Made by a program: the position numbers and the translations under genes. Below, in pieces: positions 1-9,308 of a stretch of DNA of 64,000 bases. Each line of letters opens with the position of its first letter. Within the stretch, counting starts at the first letter, position 1. Location of the stretch: the NCBI RefSeq assembly GCF_017639205.1, contig NZ_CP071139.1, positions 7,625,501 through 7,689,500 on the forward strand, given 5' to 3'. This DNA comes from Streptomyces nojiriensis. Its GTDB lineage: Bacteria; Actinomycetota; Actinomycetes; Streptomycetales; Streptomycetaceae. Below the pieces are notes generated by a model. That model did no database searches and was not told the origin of the DNA. It saw only the letters and a list, made by a program, of their open reading frames with translations.

Positions 1-2
1 AG

Positions 3-3000
3 TTGGGCGGCGAACTGCCCGACGCGCCCCTGCCCCGGGACGGCAGGCCCGGGGCCGGAGCGGCCCGCGGCGCGGCGGCACTGCACTCCTTCGACGTGCC
101 CGCCCCCGTCCTCGCCCGGATGGAGCGCCTGTGCCGGGACACCCACAGCACCCCCTACACGCTGATGCTGGCGGCCTTCCAGATCGTGCTGGGCCGCTAC
201 ACGGGCACCGACGACGTGCTCGTCGGAACGCCGGTGGCGGGCCGCAACCGCAAGGAGTTCCAGGACACCGTCGGCCTGTTCGTCAACACGCTGGTGATCC
301 GCGCGGACCTGTCCGACGACCCCGCCTTCCGGGTCCACCTGGAGCGCGTACGGGACACCGTGCTCGACGCCCAGGACCACCAGGACCTGCCCTTCGAACG
401 CGTCGTCGACCGGATCGCCCCCGGCCGCACCGGCGAGGACGCCTCCCCCTTCCGGGTCATGTTCGGCCTGCACGACGAGGACGGCATGACCGAGGGCCTG
501 CCCGGCCCGAGGGCCAGGATGCTCGAAGGACCGGCCGGAACGGCCAAGTTCGACCTGACCTTCGACGCCGTACGCACCGGCGGCGCGCTGAGCTGCCGCC
601 TGGAGTACCGGGCCGACCTGTTCGAGGCCGCCACCATCGAGCAGTTCGGCCGGCACTTCGCCACTCTCCTGGACGCCGCCACCGACAACCCCGGACTGCC
701 GCTCACCCGGCTGCCGATGCTGTCGGCCGGCGAGCGCGGCGGCATCGGCTCGCCGCTCCCGCCCCGCGCCGCCCTCCCGCACGCCCCGGGCGAGCCGGCC
801 TGCGTCCACGAGATCTTCGCCGCACACGCCGCCCGCACCCCCGAGGCGGTCGCCCTCGTCCACGAGGGCACGTCCCTCACCTACCGCGAGCTCGACACCC
901 GGGCGAACCGGCTCGCGCACCGGCTGCGCGCCCTCGGCGTGGGACCCGACACCCTCGTCGGACTGTGCCTGCCCCGCTCCGCCGACCTCGTCGTCGGGCT
1001 GCTCGGCATCCTCAAGGCCGGCGGCGCCTACCTGCCGCTCGACCCCGACAACCCGCCGGAGCGGCTGCGCCACATCGTCCAGGACGCCCGCCTGGAGCAC
1101 GTCGTCGGCACCACCGGCACCCGGGCCCTGTGGGACGCCCCCGGCCTGCACGCCGTCGACCTCGAGGCGGACGCCGCGCTCCTGGCCGCCGAGCAGGACA
1201 CCGCCCCCGGCACCGGCGTCACCCCGGACCACCTGGCCTACGTCATCTACACCTCCGGCTCCACCGGCCTCCCCAAGGGCACCCTCGTGCCCCACTCCAA
1301 CGTCACCCGGCTGTTCTCCGCCACCGACCACTGGTTCGGCTTCGGCCCCGAGGACGTGTGGACCCTCTTCCACTCCATCGCCTTCGACTTCTCCGTCTGG
1401 GAGCTGTGGGGCGCACTCGCCCACGGCGGCCGCCTCGTCGTGGTGCCGTACGGGACCAGCCGCTCGCCCGAGGAGTTCCACCGGCTGCTGCGCGCCGAGC
1501 GGGTCACCGTCCTCAACCAGACCCCCTCCGCCTTCTACCAGTTGGCCCGTGCCGACGAGGAGCACCACCGCACGGCCGGTCCGGACGCCCCCGGGCTCGG
1601 CCTGCGCCACGTCGTCTTCGGCGGGGAGGCCCTCGATGTCGCCGCCCTCGCCGGATGGTTCGCCCGGCACGGCGACACCGCACCCCGCCTGGTCAACATG
1701 TACGGCATCACCGAGACGACCGTGCACGTCACCTACCGGCCGCTGACCGCCCGCGACGCCGAGGAGGGCCGCGGCAGCGTCATCGGCGTGCCCATCCCCG
1801 ACCTGCGCCTGCACCTGCTCGACGCGCGCGGCCGGACCGTCCCGCGCGGCGCCGTCGGCGAGCTGTACGTCGCCGGAGCCGGCCTGGCCCGCGGCTACCT
1901 GCGCCGGCCCGAACTCACCGCCGAGCGCTTCCCCGCCGACCGCGGCGAAGGCCGCGTCGCCGACGGGCCCGCCGGGCTCTCGGCCGGCGAGCGCCTGTAC
2001 CGTACCGGCGACCTGGCGCGCGCCCTGCCCGACGGGGACCTGGAGTACCTCGGCCGCATCGACCACCAGGTCAAACTGCGCGGCTTCCGGATAGAACTCG
2101 GCGAGGTCGAGGCGGCCCTGGCCGCCCACCCCCTCGTCGACGCCGCGGTCGCCCTCGTCGCACCGGACCCCGCGGGGAGCGACGTCCTCGTCGGCTACCT
2201 GGCCGTGACCGGGGCCGAGGACGGGGCGGGCCCCACCGTGGAGGAGATGCGCACCCACCTCGCGCGGCGGCTGCCCGGCTACATGATCCCCGGGGCCTTC
2301 GTCACCCTGCCCGCCTTCCCGCTGACCGCCAACGGCAAGACCGACCGCCGCCGTCTGCCCGCCCCCGGCTCGGTGCCCCGCACCCCCACCGCCGCCTACG
2401 AGGCGCCCCGCGGGCCGGTCGAGACCGCGCTCACCGAGGTCTTCGCCCAGGTCCTCGGACACGAACGGGTCGGCGCCCTGGACAACTGGTTCGCCCTCGG
2501 CGGGGACTCCATCCGCTCCCTCCAGGTCCTCGCCCGGATCCGGGAACGCGGCCTCGACCTCACCGTCGGCGACCTCATGCGCCGTCAGACGGCCCGCGCG
2601 CTGGCTCCCGTCGTGACCCGGCGGGAGGCGGCCGGCGCCGAGGCCCCGTACGAGCCGTTCGCCCTGCTCACCGCCGAGGACCGCGCCGCCCTGCCCGAGG
2701 GGCTGGAGGACGCCTACCCGATGACCCGGCTCCAGGCCGGCATGCTCTACCACAGCGACCTGCCGTCGGCCGGCGGACGCGTCTACCACAACGTGGCCTC
2801 CTACCTGGTCGAGGCGCCCTTCTCCGAGGACGCCTGGCGGACCACCGTCGAGGTCCTCGCGGCCCGGCACGAGATGCTGCGCACCTCCTTCGACCCGCAC
2901 GGGTTCGGCGAGCCCCTCCAGCTCGTGCACCGCGGCGCCCGCCCGGAGATCACCTTCGAGGACCTGTACGGGCTCGACCCCGAGGCCCAGCGGACCGCCG

Positions 3001-6000
3001 TGGCCGCCCGCTACGCCGCCGAGCGCGAAAGGCCGTTCGCCTGGGACCGGCCCCCGCTGATCCGCTTCCACGTCCAGCGGCTCTCCGACACCCGGCTGCA
3101 GCTGTTCGTCGCCGAGCACCACGCCGTCCTCGACGGCTGGAGCGAACGTTCGCTCCTCACCGAACTGGCCTCCTGCTACACCGAGGCGCTCGCCGCCCGG
3201 ACCCCCGCGGAGGGTCCCTCCCCGGACGCGGGCCCCCGCTCCCGGTTCGCCTCCTTCGTCGCCCTGGAACGGGCCGCGCTGGCCGACGCCGGACAGCGCG
3301 CCTTCTGGACCGGCAAGGCCGCCGACGCCCCCGCCACCCGGCTGCCGCGCCCGTCGGCGACCGGCGGACCCGCCAGGATGTCCTGGTACCTCGCACCGCT
3401 CCCGGAGGGGCTGCACGCCCGGCTGACCGCCCTGGCCGCCGAGTGCGGCGTACCGCTGCGCACCGTCCTGCTCGCCGCGCACCTGCGGGCCATGGCCCTG
3501 CTGGGCGGCGGCGACGCGGTCACCACCGGAGTGGTCCACAACGGCCGCGCCGAGGAGACCGACGGTGACAAGGTCGTCGGCGTCTTCCTGAACACCCTGC
3601 CGCTCAGCGCCGGCGTCACCGGTCTCAGCTGGCGCGGCCTCGTCGCGCACGTCGCCGAGCTGGAGGCCGAGCTGCACGCGTACCGCCGCTTCCCGCTCGC
3701 CGAGATCCAGCGCCTGTCCGGCGGCGGCCCGCTCTTCGAGACCTTCTTCAACTACACCCACTTCCACGTGGAGCGGGACGGGTCCCCCGACGGCGCGTTC
3801 ACCGTGCTGGAGGAGACGGGAGAGGCCGGAACCGACTTCGCCTTCGGCGCGGAGTTCTCCCGCAGCCCCGACGGCTCCCTGCTGGAACTCGGCCTGCGCT
3901 TCGACGCCGCCCAGTTCTCCGAGGCACAGATGGAGAGCGCGCACGCCTCCTACACCGCGGCCCTGCGCGACCTGGCCGAAGCCCCGGACCGTGACTGCAC
4001 GGCCGCCGACCTGCTGCCGGAATCCGAGCACCGCCGCTACGCCGAGTGGAACCGGACCGCCGTCGACTACCCGCAGCCGCACGTCCTGACCCGGCTGATC
4101 GACGCGCAGCGCGACCGGACCCCGGACGCCCCCGCCGTGCGCTTCGAGGGCGCCGAGCTGACCTACCGCGCCCTCGACACCGAGGCCGAGCGGCTGTGCG
4201 CGGCCCTGCGGGAGCGGGGCGCGGGCCCCGGCACCTTCGTCGGGCTGCTGTTGGAACGCTCCCTCGCCCTGCCCGTCGTCCTGCTCGCCGTCCTGAAGTC
4301 GGGCGCCGCCTACGTCCCGCTCGACCCGGAGCACCCGGCGCCGCGCGTGCGGTCCCTGCTCGCCGAGTCCGGCATCGGCCTGGTGGTCACCGACGGCGCG
4401 TGGGCAGAGCGGCTGGACGGCTGCGGGGTCACGGTCGTCCGGCCGGAAGCGGCCGCGACCGCCACCGCGGGTCCCGCCCGGGCGCCCGAGCCGTCCGACC
4501 CGGCGTACATGATCTTCACCTCGGGCTCCACCGGCAAGCCCAAGGGAGTCGTGGTCTCCCACCGCGCGATCGCCAACCGGCTGCTGTGGATGCAGGACGA
4601 GTACGGGCTGATCCCGGGGGAGCGGGTGCTGCACAAGACGCCGTACACCTTCGACGTCTCCGTGTGGGAGCTGTTCTGGCCCCTGCTGACCGGCGCCACC
4701 CTGGTCCTCGCCCGCCCCGGCGGCCAGCGCGACCCCGGCTACCTCGCCGGTCTGATCCACGACGAGAACGTCACCACGGTGCACTTCGTCCCGTCGATGC
4801 TCAGCGTCTTCCTCGACGACCCCGCGGCCGTGGCCGGCGCGGCCGGGCTCACCCGGGTGGTGTGCAGCGGCGAGGCCCTGCCGTACGAGGTCCAGCGCAG
4901 GTTCTTCGAGCGGCTGCCCGGCGTCGGACTGCACAACCTCTACGGGCCCACCGAGGCGGCCGTCGACGTCACGTACTGGCAGTGCCGCCCCGACGGCGGC
5001 GACACCGTGCCCATCGGCCGGCCCATCGCCAACATGCGCACCCACGTCCTGGACCGCCGCCTCGCCGAGGTCCCCCTCGGCGTCACCGGGGAGCTCTTCC
5101 TCGAAGGCGTCGGCCTCGCCGACGGCTACCACGGACGACCCGAACTGACGGCCGAGCGGTTCATCGAGCACACCGGCCCCGACGGCACCACCCGCCGCCT
5201 GTACCGGACCGGCGACCTGGCCCGGCACCGCCCCGACGGAGCCCTGGAGTACGCGGGCCGCACCGACCACCAGCTCAAGATCCGCGGCTTCCGCGTCGAG
5301 CCGGGGGAGATCGAAGCCGTCCTCGCCGAACACCCCGGTGTGCGCGACTGCGCGGTCCTGCCCCGCGGCGAACGCCTCGTCGGCTACTTCGTCCCCGACG
5401 CGGCCGGCCCGGACGCCGCCCCCGCCCCCGACCCGGGCGAACTGGCCGCCCACGCCCGGGAGCGGCTCCCCGAGTACATGGTCCCCTCCGCGTGGGTGCG
5501 CCTGGACGCCCTCCCGCTGACCGCCAACGGCAAACTGGACCGCGCCGCCCTGCCCGACCCGGACCCCGCCGACCTGCGCGGCGGCGCCGAGCCGAGCCCG
5601 CCCCGCGACGCCCTCGAATCCCGCCTCGCCGGGATCTGGGAGCGGCTGCTGGACGGCGGCCCGGTCGGCGTCCACGACGACTTCTTCGAGTCGGGCGGGC
5701 ACTCCATCGACGCCCTGCGCCTGATCGGCCGGATCAACCAGGCCTTCGGCGAGCGCCTCGGCGTCTCGGCCGTCCTGGAGCACCCGACCGTCGCCCGGCA
5801 GGCCGCGCTGCTGCGGGGCCGCCACATCGCGGTGGCGCCGGACCCGGTGGTCCGCCTGCGGACCGAGGGCACGCTCGACCCGCTCTTCCTCGTCCACCCG
5901 ATCGGCGGGAACGTCTTCTGCTACCGCACCCTGGCCGCCGAACTGGGCACCGAGCGGCCGGTGTTCGGGCTGACCGCGCCCGGCCTGACCGACCCCGGAG

Positions 6001-6665
6001 CGGCACCCGACGCCACCGTGGAGGAGCTGGCCGCCGCCCACCTGGAGGCCCTGCGCCGGATCCGCCCCACCGGCCCCTACCACCTGGCCGGCTGGTCCTT
6101 CGGCGGGCTCCTCGCCTACGAGATGGCGGTCCGGCTGCGGGCCGCAGGCCAGGAGGTGGCGACCCTCGCACTGCTGGACACCGGCTACCCGGAGCCCGGC
6201 CACGTCCCCGACGACGAGAACGAGCTCCTGGAGTGGTTCCACGAGGACCTGGCCCGCTCCGCCGGCTTCGACCCCTCCGACGAGAGCAGCTCCGCCCTGC
6301 GGAGCGCCCTGCGGAGCGTCGCCGACACCACGGCCCGGCTCACCGTCCTCGCCGAGCAGGTGGAACGCGACGGCTTCGCCCCCGGACTGGACCCGCAGGA
6401 CCTCGCCCGGCACTACGCGGTGTTCCGTACCGGGATCCGCGCCGCCGCCGCGTACGAGCCCCCGGCCGCCCCCTGCCCGGTCCTGTTCCTCCAGAGCGGG
6501 ACCGGGGCCCGGGAGCAGGCCGCCGACCGGTGGGCCGGGCGGGCCCGGGCCGGCTTCACCCGCCACGACGCCGCCACCGACCACTACGGGCTGATGCGGC
6601 CGCCGCACAGCACCCGGGCCGCCGCCCTCCTGCGCGCCGCCCTCGCCGCGGCCGACCACCGCTGA
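3..6665 (+). CDS. Nonribosomal peptide synthetase, terminal subunit (C-A-T-C-A-T-TE), 5' partial
   Basis: The reading frame is open from the window edge, so the N-terminus is missing. The first condensation domain is represented only by its C-terminal half (residues about 1-240; VGTPVAGR, VGLFVNTL and HQDLPFE are visible). A1 spans about 265-780 (TSGSTGLPKG core, LTANGKTD end) and its pocket residues read DFWNVGMVHK, a threonine code. T1 has GGDSIRS near 833. C2 begins near 905 and carries HHAVLDG near 1039. A2 spans about 1365-1840 with pocket code DVWHVSLVDK, a serine code. T2 has GGHSIDA near 1898. A type I thioesterase follows from about 1960, with nucleophile motif GWSFGG near 2030 and a late His in DHYGLM. 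The protein should add Thr and then Ser and release the peptide by hydrolysis or cyclisation. The codes were read by eye against GrsA numbering, so they are predictions. It is the last assembly-line subunit although it lies first on the map. Confidence 0.93.
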   Translation: MGGELPDAPLPRDGRPGAGAARGAAALHSFDVPAPVLARMERLCRDTHSTPYTLMLAAFQIVLGRYTGTDDVLVGTPVAGRNRKEFQDTVGLFVNTLVIRADLSDDPAFRVHLERVRDTVLDAQDHQDLPFERVVDRIAPGRTGEDASPFRVMFGLHDEDGMTEGLPGPRARMLEGPAGTAKFDLTFDAVRTGGALSCRLEYRADLFEAATIEQFGRHFATLLDAATDNPGLPLTRLPMLSAGERGGIGSPLPPRAALPHAPGEPACVHEIFAAHAARTPEAVALVHEGTSLTYRELDTRANRLAHRLRALGVGPDTLVGLCLPRSADLVVGLLGILKAGGAYLPLDPDNPPERLRHIVQDARLEHVVGTTGTRALWDAPGLHAVDLEADAALLAAEQDTAPGTGVTPDHLAYVIYTSGSTGLPKGTLVPHSNVTRLFSATDHWFGFGPEDVWTLFHSIAFDFSVWELWGALAHGGRLVVVPYGTSRSPEEFHRLLRAERVTVLNQTPSAFYQLARADEEHHRTAGPDAPGLGLRHVVFGGEALDVAALAGWFARHGDTAPRLVNMYGITETTVHVTYRPLTARDAEEGRGSVIGVPIPDLRLHLLDARGRTVPRGAVGELYVAGAGLARGYLRRPELTAERFPADRGEGRVADGPAGLSAGERLYRTGDLARALPDGDLEYLGRIDHQVKLRGFRIELGEVEAALAAHPLVDAAVALVAPDPAGSDVLVGYLAVTGAEDGAGPTVEEMRTHLARRLPGYMIPGAFVTLPAFPLTANGKTDRRRLPAPGSVPRTPTAAYEAPRGPVETALTEVFAQVLGHERVGALDNWFALGGDSIRSLQVLARIRERGLDLTVGDLMRRQTARALAPVVTRREAAGAEAPYEPFALLTAEDRAALPEGLEDAYPMTRLQAGMLYHSDLPSAGGRVYHNVASYLVEAPFSEDAWRTTVEVLAARHEMLRTSFDPHGFGEPLQLVHRGARPEITFEDLYGLDPEAQRTAVAARYAAERERPFAWDRPPLIRFHVQRLSDTRLQLFVAEHHAVLDGWSERSLLTELASCYTEALAARTPAEGPSPDAGPRSRFASFVALERAALADAGQRAFWTGKAADAPATRLPRPSATGGPARMSWYLAPLPEGLHARLTALAAECGVPLRTVLLAAHLRAMALLGGGDAVTTGVVHNGRAEETDGDKVVGVFLNTLPLSAGVTGLSWRGLVAHVAELEAELHAYRRFPLAEIQRLSGGGPLFETFFNYTHFHVERDGSPDGAFTVLEETGEAGTDFAFGAEFSRSPDGSLLELGLRFDAAQFSEAQMESAHASYTAALRDLAEAPDRDCTAADLLPESEHRRYAEWNRTAVDYPQPHVLTRLIDAQRDRTPDAPAVRFEGAELTYRALDTEAERLCAALRERGAGPGTFVGLLLERSLALPVVLLAVLKSGAAYVPLDPEHPAPRVRSLLAESGIGLVVTDGAWAERLDGCGVTVVRPEAAATATAGPARAPEPSDPAYMIFTSGSTGKPKGVVVSHRAIANRLLWMQDEYGLIPGERVLHKTPYTFDVSVWELFWPLLTGATLVLARPGGQRDPGYLAGLIHDENVTTVHFVPSMLSVFLDDPAAVAGAAGLTRVVCSGEALPYEVQRRFFERLPGVGLHNLYGPTEAAVDVTYWQCRPDGGDTVPIGRPIANMRTHVLDRRLAEVPLGVTGELFLEGVGLADGYHGRPELTAERFIEHTGPDGTTRRLYRTGDLARHRPDGALEYAGRTDHQLKIRGFRVEPGEIEAVLAEHPGVRDCAVLPRGERLVGYFVPDAAGPDAAPAPDPGELAAHARERLPEYMVPSAWVRLDALPLTANGKLDRAALPDPDPADLRGGAEPSPPRDALESRLAGIWERLLDGGPVGVHDDFFESGGHSIDALRLIGRINQAFGERLGVSAVLEHPTVARQAALLRGRHIAVAPDPVVRLRTEGTLDPLFLVHPIGGNVFCYRTLAAELGTERPVFGLTAPGLTDPGAAPDATVEELAAAHLEALRRIRPTGPYHLAGWSFGGLLAYEMAVRLRAAGQEVATLALLDTGYPEPGHVPDDENELLEWFHEDLARSAGFDPSDESSSALRSALRSVADTTARLTVLAEQVERDGFAPGLDPQDLARHYAVFRTGIRAAAAYEPPAAPCPVLFLQSGTGAREQAADRWAGRARAGFTRHDAATDHYGLMRPPHSTRAAALLRAALAAADHR

Positions 6666-6773
6666 ACGGGGCCCCGGACCGCCCGGGGCACCCGTACCCC
6701 CCTTCCCGCGCCGCGCGTCGACGAGGCATGCGCCGACGCGCCCCCGCACCAGAACAGGAACGGAACACACCAC

Positions 6774-8342
6774 GTGACGAGTGACACCCCGGGGCCCGCC
6801 CCCGAGCTGAGCGGCCGTATCAGCGGCGGTCCCGCCGAACTCCTGCACGACGAAGTGCTCGCCCCGCAGTTCGGGTTCGAGTCCCGCCACCTGCTGCGCC
6901 ACTACGTCGCCATCGAGAAGACCCTGGCCGCCGAGTACGTCCGCATGGACCTGATCAGCGCCGAGGAGGCCCACCGGATCGCCGCCCTGCTGGACTCCGT
7001 CGGCCCCGACACCCTCAGCGCACAGCCCGGCGCCAACATGTCGGACATCGCCTTCGCCCTCGAACGGCACGTCGAGGCCGGCCTGCCCGCCCCGGTCGTG
7101 CGCTGGCACGCCGATCGCAGCCGCAACGACCTGCAGGCCTGCGCCCAGGTGATGTACGGCCGCGACCAGCTCACCCGCTTCGCCGCCGCCCTCCTCGAAC
7201 TCGCCGCCGTCGTCCACCGGCTGGCCCAGGAGACCTGCGACCTGCCCATGCCGGGGTACACCCACTTCCAGGCCGCCCAGATCATCACCCCCGGCTTCCA
7301 CCTCGCGGCGCTCTCCGAGCACCTGCTGCACACCCACGACCGACTGCTGAACGCGTACGACGGCATCGACGCCTGCCCGCTGGGCGCCGGCGCCATGGCG
7401 GGGCAGGAACTGCCCTGGGACCGCGACCGGATGGCACGGCTGCTCGGCTTCTCCCGGCCGCAGCCGCACGCGCTGACCGCCGTGGCCTCGCGCCGCTGGA
7501 GCGCCGAACTGACCGCGGAACTCAGCCTGCTGGGCACGGCTCTGAGCCGCTTCACCACCGACCTGCTCACCTGGGGCGGCAGCGAGTACGGCTTCATCGA
7601 ACTGCCCGACGAGCTGTCCGGCATCTCCTCCGCCATGCCGCAGAAGAAGAACTACCCCGTCCTGGAACGCATCCGCGGGCGCACCGCCCACCTGACCGCC
7701 TTCCACTTCGACGTGCTCCTGGGCCAGCGCAACACCCCCTTCTGCAACCTTGTCGAGGTGTCCAAGGAGGCCGGCACCCACCTGCTGAACGCCTTCGACT
7801 CGGCCCACGGCACCGTCCGCCTCCTCACCGAGGTGCTGCGCAGGCTGACCTTCCGCGCCGACCGCATGCGCCAGGTGTGCGAGCGCGAGTTCCTCGGCGG
7901 CTTCAGCCTCGCCAACGCCCTCTGCCTCGCCGAAGGGGTGCCCTGGCGCACCGCCCAGGTCGTCGCCGGGAAGTACGTCGTGCTCGCCGCGGCAGCGGGC
8001 GCCGCCCCCGCCCCGGGCGAACCCGGCCTGCTGGCCGAGGCGGCCGCCGGACACGGCATCACCCTCGCCGACCCCGCCCGGCTCCTCGCCGAGGCCTTCG
8101 ACGTCGACCGGGGCCTGCAGCGCATGGTCTCCGCCGGTTCGGCCCGCCCCGACGCCGTGCGCGCGGTACTGCGCACCCAGCAGGAGACGTACGAACGGCT
8201 CCGCGCCGACTGGGAACTGCGCGCCGCCGCGCTCCGCGCGGGCGCCGAGGAAGGCGACCGCGCCCTGTACGGCGCGGCCGGCGACGAGACCCACGGGGAG
8301 GACGGCGATGGCACCCGCGCCCGCGTACAGCACGCCCACTGA
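6774..8342 (+). CDS. Argininosuccinate lyase-superfamily enzyme, probable 2,3-diaminobutyrate pathway lyase
   Basis: This 522-residue protein belongs to the fumarase/aspartase/argininosuccinate lyase superfamily. Visible signatures are DRSRNDLQ (substrate loop), PGYTHFQAAQ, and the catalytic flexible loop GISSAMPQKKN. Primary ArgH is unlikely, because the gene sits between an NRPS and two amino-acid-modifying genes. In the diaminobutyrate routes proposed for pacidamycin and friulimicin, a homologous lyase expels fumarate from an aspartate adduct and leaves the new amino group. That is the inferred role here: the PLP enzyme downstream would make the N-substituted aspartate and this lyase would split it to 2,3-diaminobutyrate plus fumarate. 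The GTG start at 6774 is preceded by AGGA about 15 nt upstream, a little distant. The 3' end overlaps the next gene by 35 nt. Confidence 0.87.
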   Translation: MTSDTPGPAPELSGRISGGPAELLHDEVLAPQFGFESRHLLRHYVAIEKTLAAEYVRMDLISAEEAHRIAALLDSVGPDTLSAQPGANMSDIAFALERHVEAGLPAPVVRWHADRSRNDLQACAQVMYGRDQLTRFAAALLELAAVVHRLAQETCDLPMPGYTHFQAAQIITPGFHLAALSEHLLHTHDRLLNAYDGIDACPLGAGAMAGQELPWDRDRMARLLGFSRPQPHALTAVASRRWSAELTAELSLLGTALSRFTTDLLTWGGSEYGFIELPDELSGISSAMPQKKNYPVLERIRGRTAHLTAFHFDVLLGQRNTPFCNLVEVSKEAGTHLLNAFDSAHGTVRLLTEVLRRLTFRADRMRQVCEREFLGGFSLANALCLAEGVPWRTAQVVAGKYVVLAAAAGAAPAPGEPGLLAEAAAGHGITLADPARLLAEAFDVDRGLQRMVSAGSARPDAVRAVLRTQQETYERLRADWELRAAALRAGAEEGDRALYGAAGDETHGEDGDGTRARVQHAH

Positions 8343-9306
8343 CGCCGCCGGAGGGATCTCCGCCTCCCTCCTCGGGCCGGCCCCCGTCCCCGGACCCGGC
8401 TCCGGCAGCGCCTTCGGCACCTTCGGCGAACTGCTCCAGGGCGCCCTGCCCCACCCGCAGGGCGACTTCCTGGTCACCTTCCCCCTCGCCCGCTGGGCCA
8501 CCGCCCGTTTCCACCCCAGCCCCGGCCTGCGCGAGGTCCAGGTGCGGCCGGCCCACAAGGCCAAGTCCCGCCGTGTCGCCGAGGCCGTCCTGGCCGCACT
8601 CGGCACGGCGGACGGCGGCCTGCTGGAGGTGGCCGGTGACCTGCCCGAGGGCAAGGGCCTCGCCAGCTCCTCCGCCGACCTCGTCGCCACCGTACGGGCC
8701 GTCGGGGCCGCCCACGGGCGGGAGTTCACCCCGGCTGAGACGGAGGACTTCCTGCGCGGCATCGAACCGGCCGACGGGGTCATGTACGACGAGATCGTCG
8801 CCTTCCACCACCGTGAGGTGCGCCTCGGCCATCGCCTCGGCGTGCTGCCCCCGCTCACCGTCGTCGCCCACGACGAGGGCGGCCAGGTGGACACCGTCGC
8901 GCACAACCGGGGCGCCCGGGCCATCGACGCCGCCGACCGGGAGGAGTACGCGCTCCTGCTGGACCGGCTCACCGGCGCCGTGGCCCGCGGCGACCTCCAG
9001 GAGGTCGGCGCCGTCTCCACCCGCAGCGCCGAGATGAACGCCCACCGCCGCCGGCGCGCCGGATTCGCGCAGCTGCACGCCCTGTGCCGCGAGGTCGAAG
9101 GCCTGGGCCTGGTCCTCGCCCACAGCGGCACCATGCTCGGCGTCCTCCTGGAGGCGGGCGACCCGGCCCTCGCGGGCAAGACCGAGCACATCCGGGCCGG
9201 CTGCGCCGCCCTCGGCGGAGAGGTGTCCGTGCACCGCTCCCTCGGCGCCGACGACAGCTGGAGCCCGAAGGCCGCCCCCGCCCACCCCACCGAGCTGGAG
9301 ATCTGA
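8308..9306 (+). CDS. GHMP-family L-threonine kinase (PduX-like)
   Basis: This 332-residue GHMP kinase has the N-terminal GTFGELLQG segment typical of the PduX-type L-threonine kinases and the glycine/serine-rich ATP loop GLASSSAD near residue 125. PduX phosphorylates the threonine hydroxyl in cobamide synthesis. Here no cobalamin genes are nearby. The gene is coupled to a lyase and a cysteine-synthase-like enzyme, so the likely product is O-phospho-L-threonine, whose phosphate is then displaced by a nitrogen nucleophile. The ATG at 8308 follows GGGGAGGAC and lies inside the 3' end of the lyase gene, suggesting translational coupling. Serine as the substrate (giving 2,3-diaminopropionate) cannot be excluded from sequence. 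Threonine is favoured by the PduX resemblance. Confidence 0.86.
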   Translation: MAPAPAYSTPTDAAGGISASLLGPAPVPGPGSGSAFGTFGELLQGALPHPQGDFLVTFPLARWATARFHPSPGLREVQVRPAHKAKSRRVAEAVLAALGTADGGLLEVAGDLPEGKGLASSSADLVATVRAVGAAHGREFTPAETEDFLRGIEPADGVMYDEIVAFHHREVRLGHRLGVLPPLTVVAHDEGGQVDTVAHNRGARAIDAADREEYALLLDRLTGAVARGDLQEVGAVSTRSAEMNAHRRRRAGFAQLHALCREVEGLGLVLAHSGTMLGVLLEAGDPALAGKTEHIRAGCAALGGEVSVHRSLGADDSWSPKAAPAHPTELEI

Positions 9307-9308
9307 GC

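Noticed and set aside
6774..8342. Argininosuccinate lyase of arginine biosynthesis (argH)
   Set aside because: Its partners are a threonine kinase and a cysteine-synthase-like enzyme within an NRPS operon, not arg genes. The diaminobutyrate role explains the context better.
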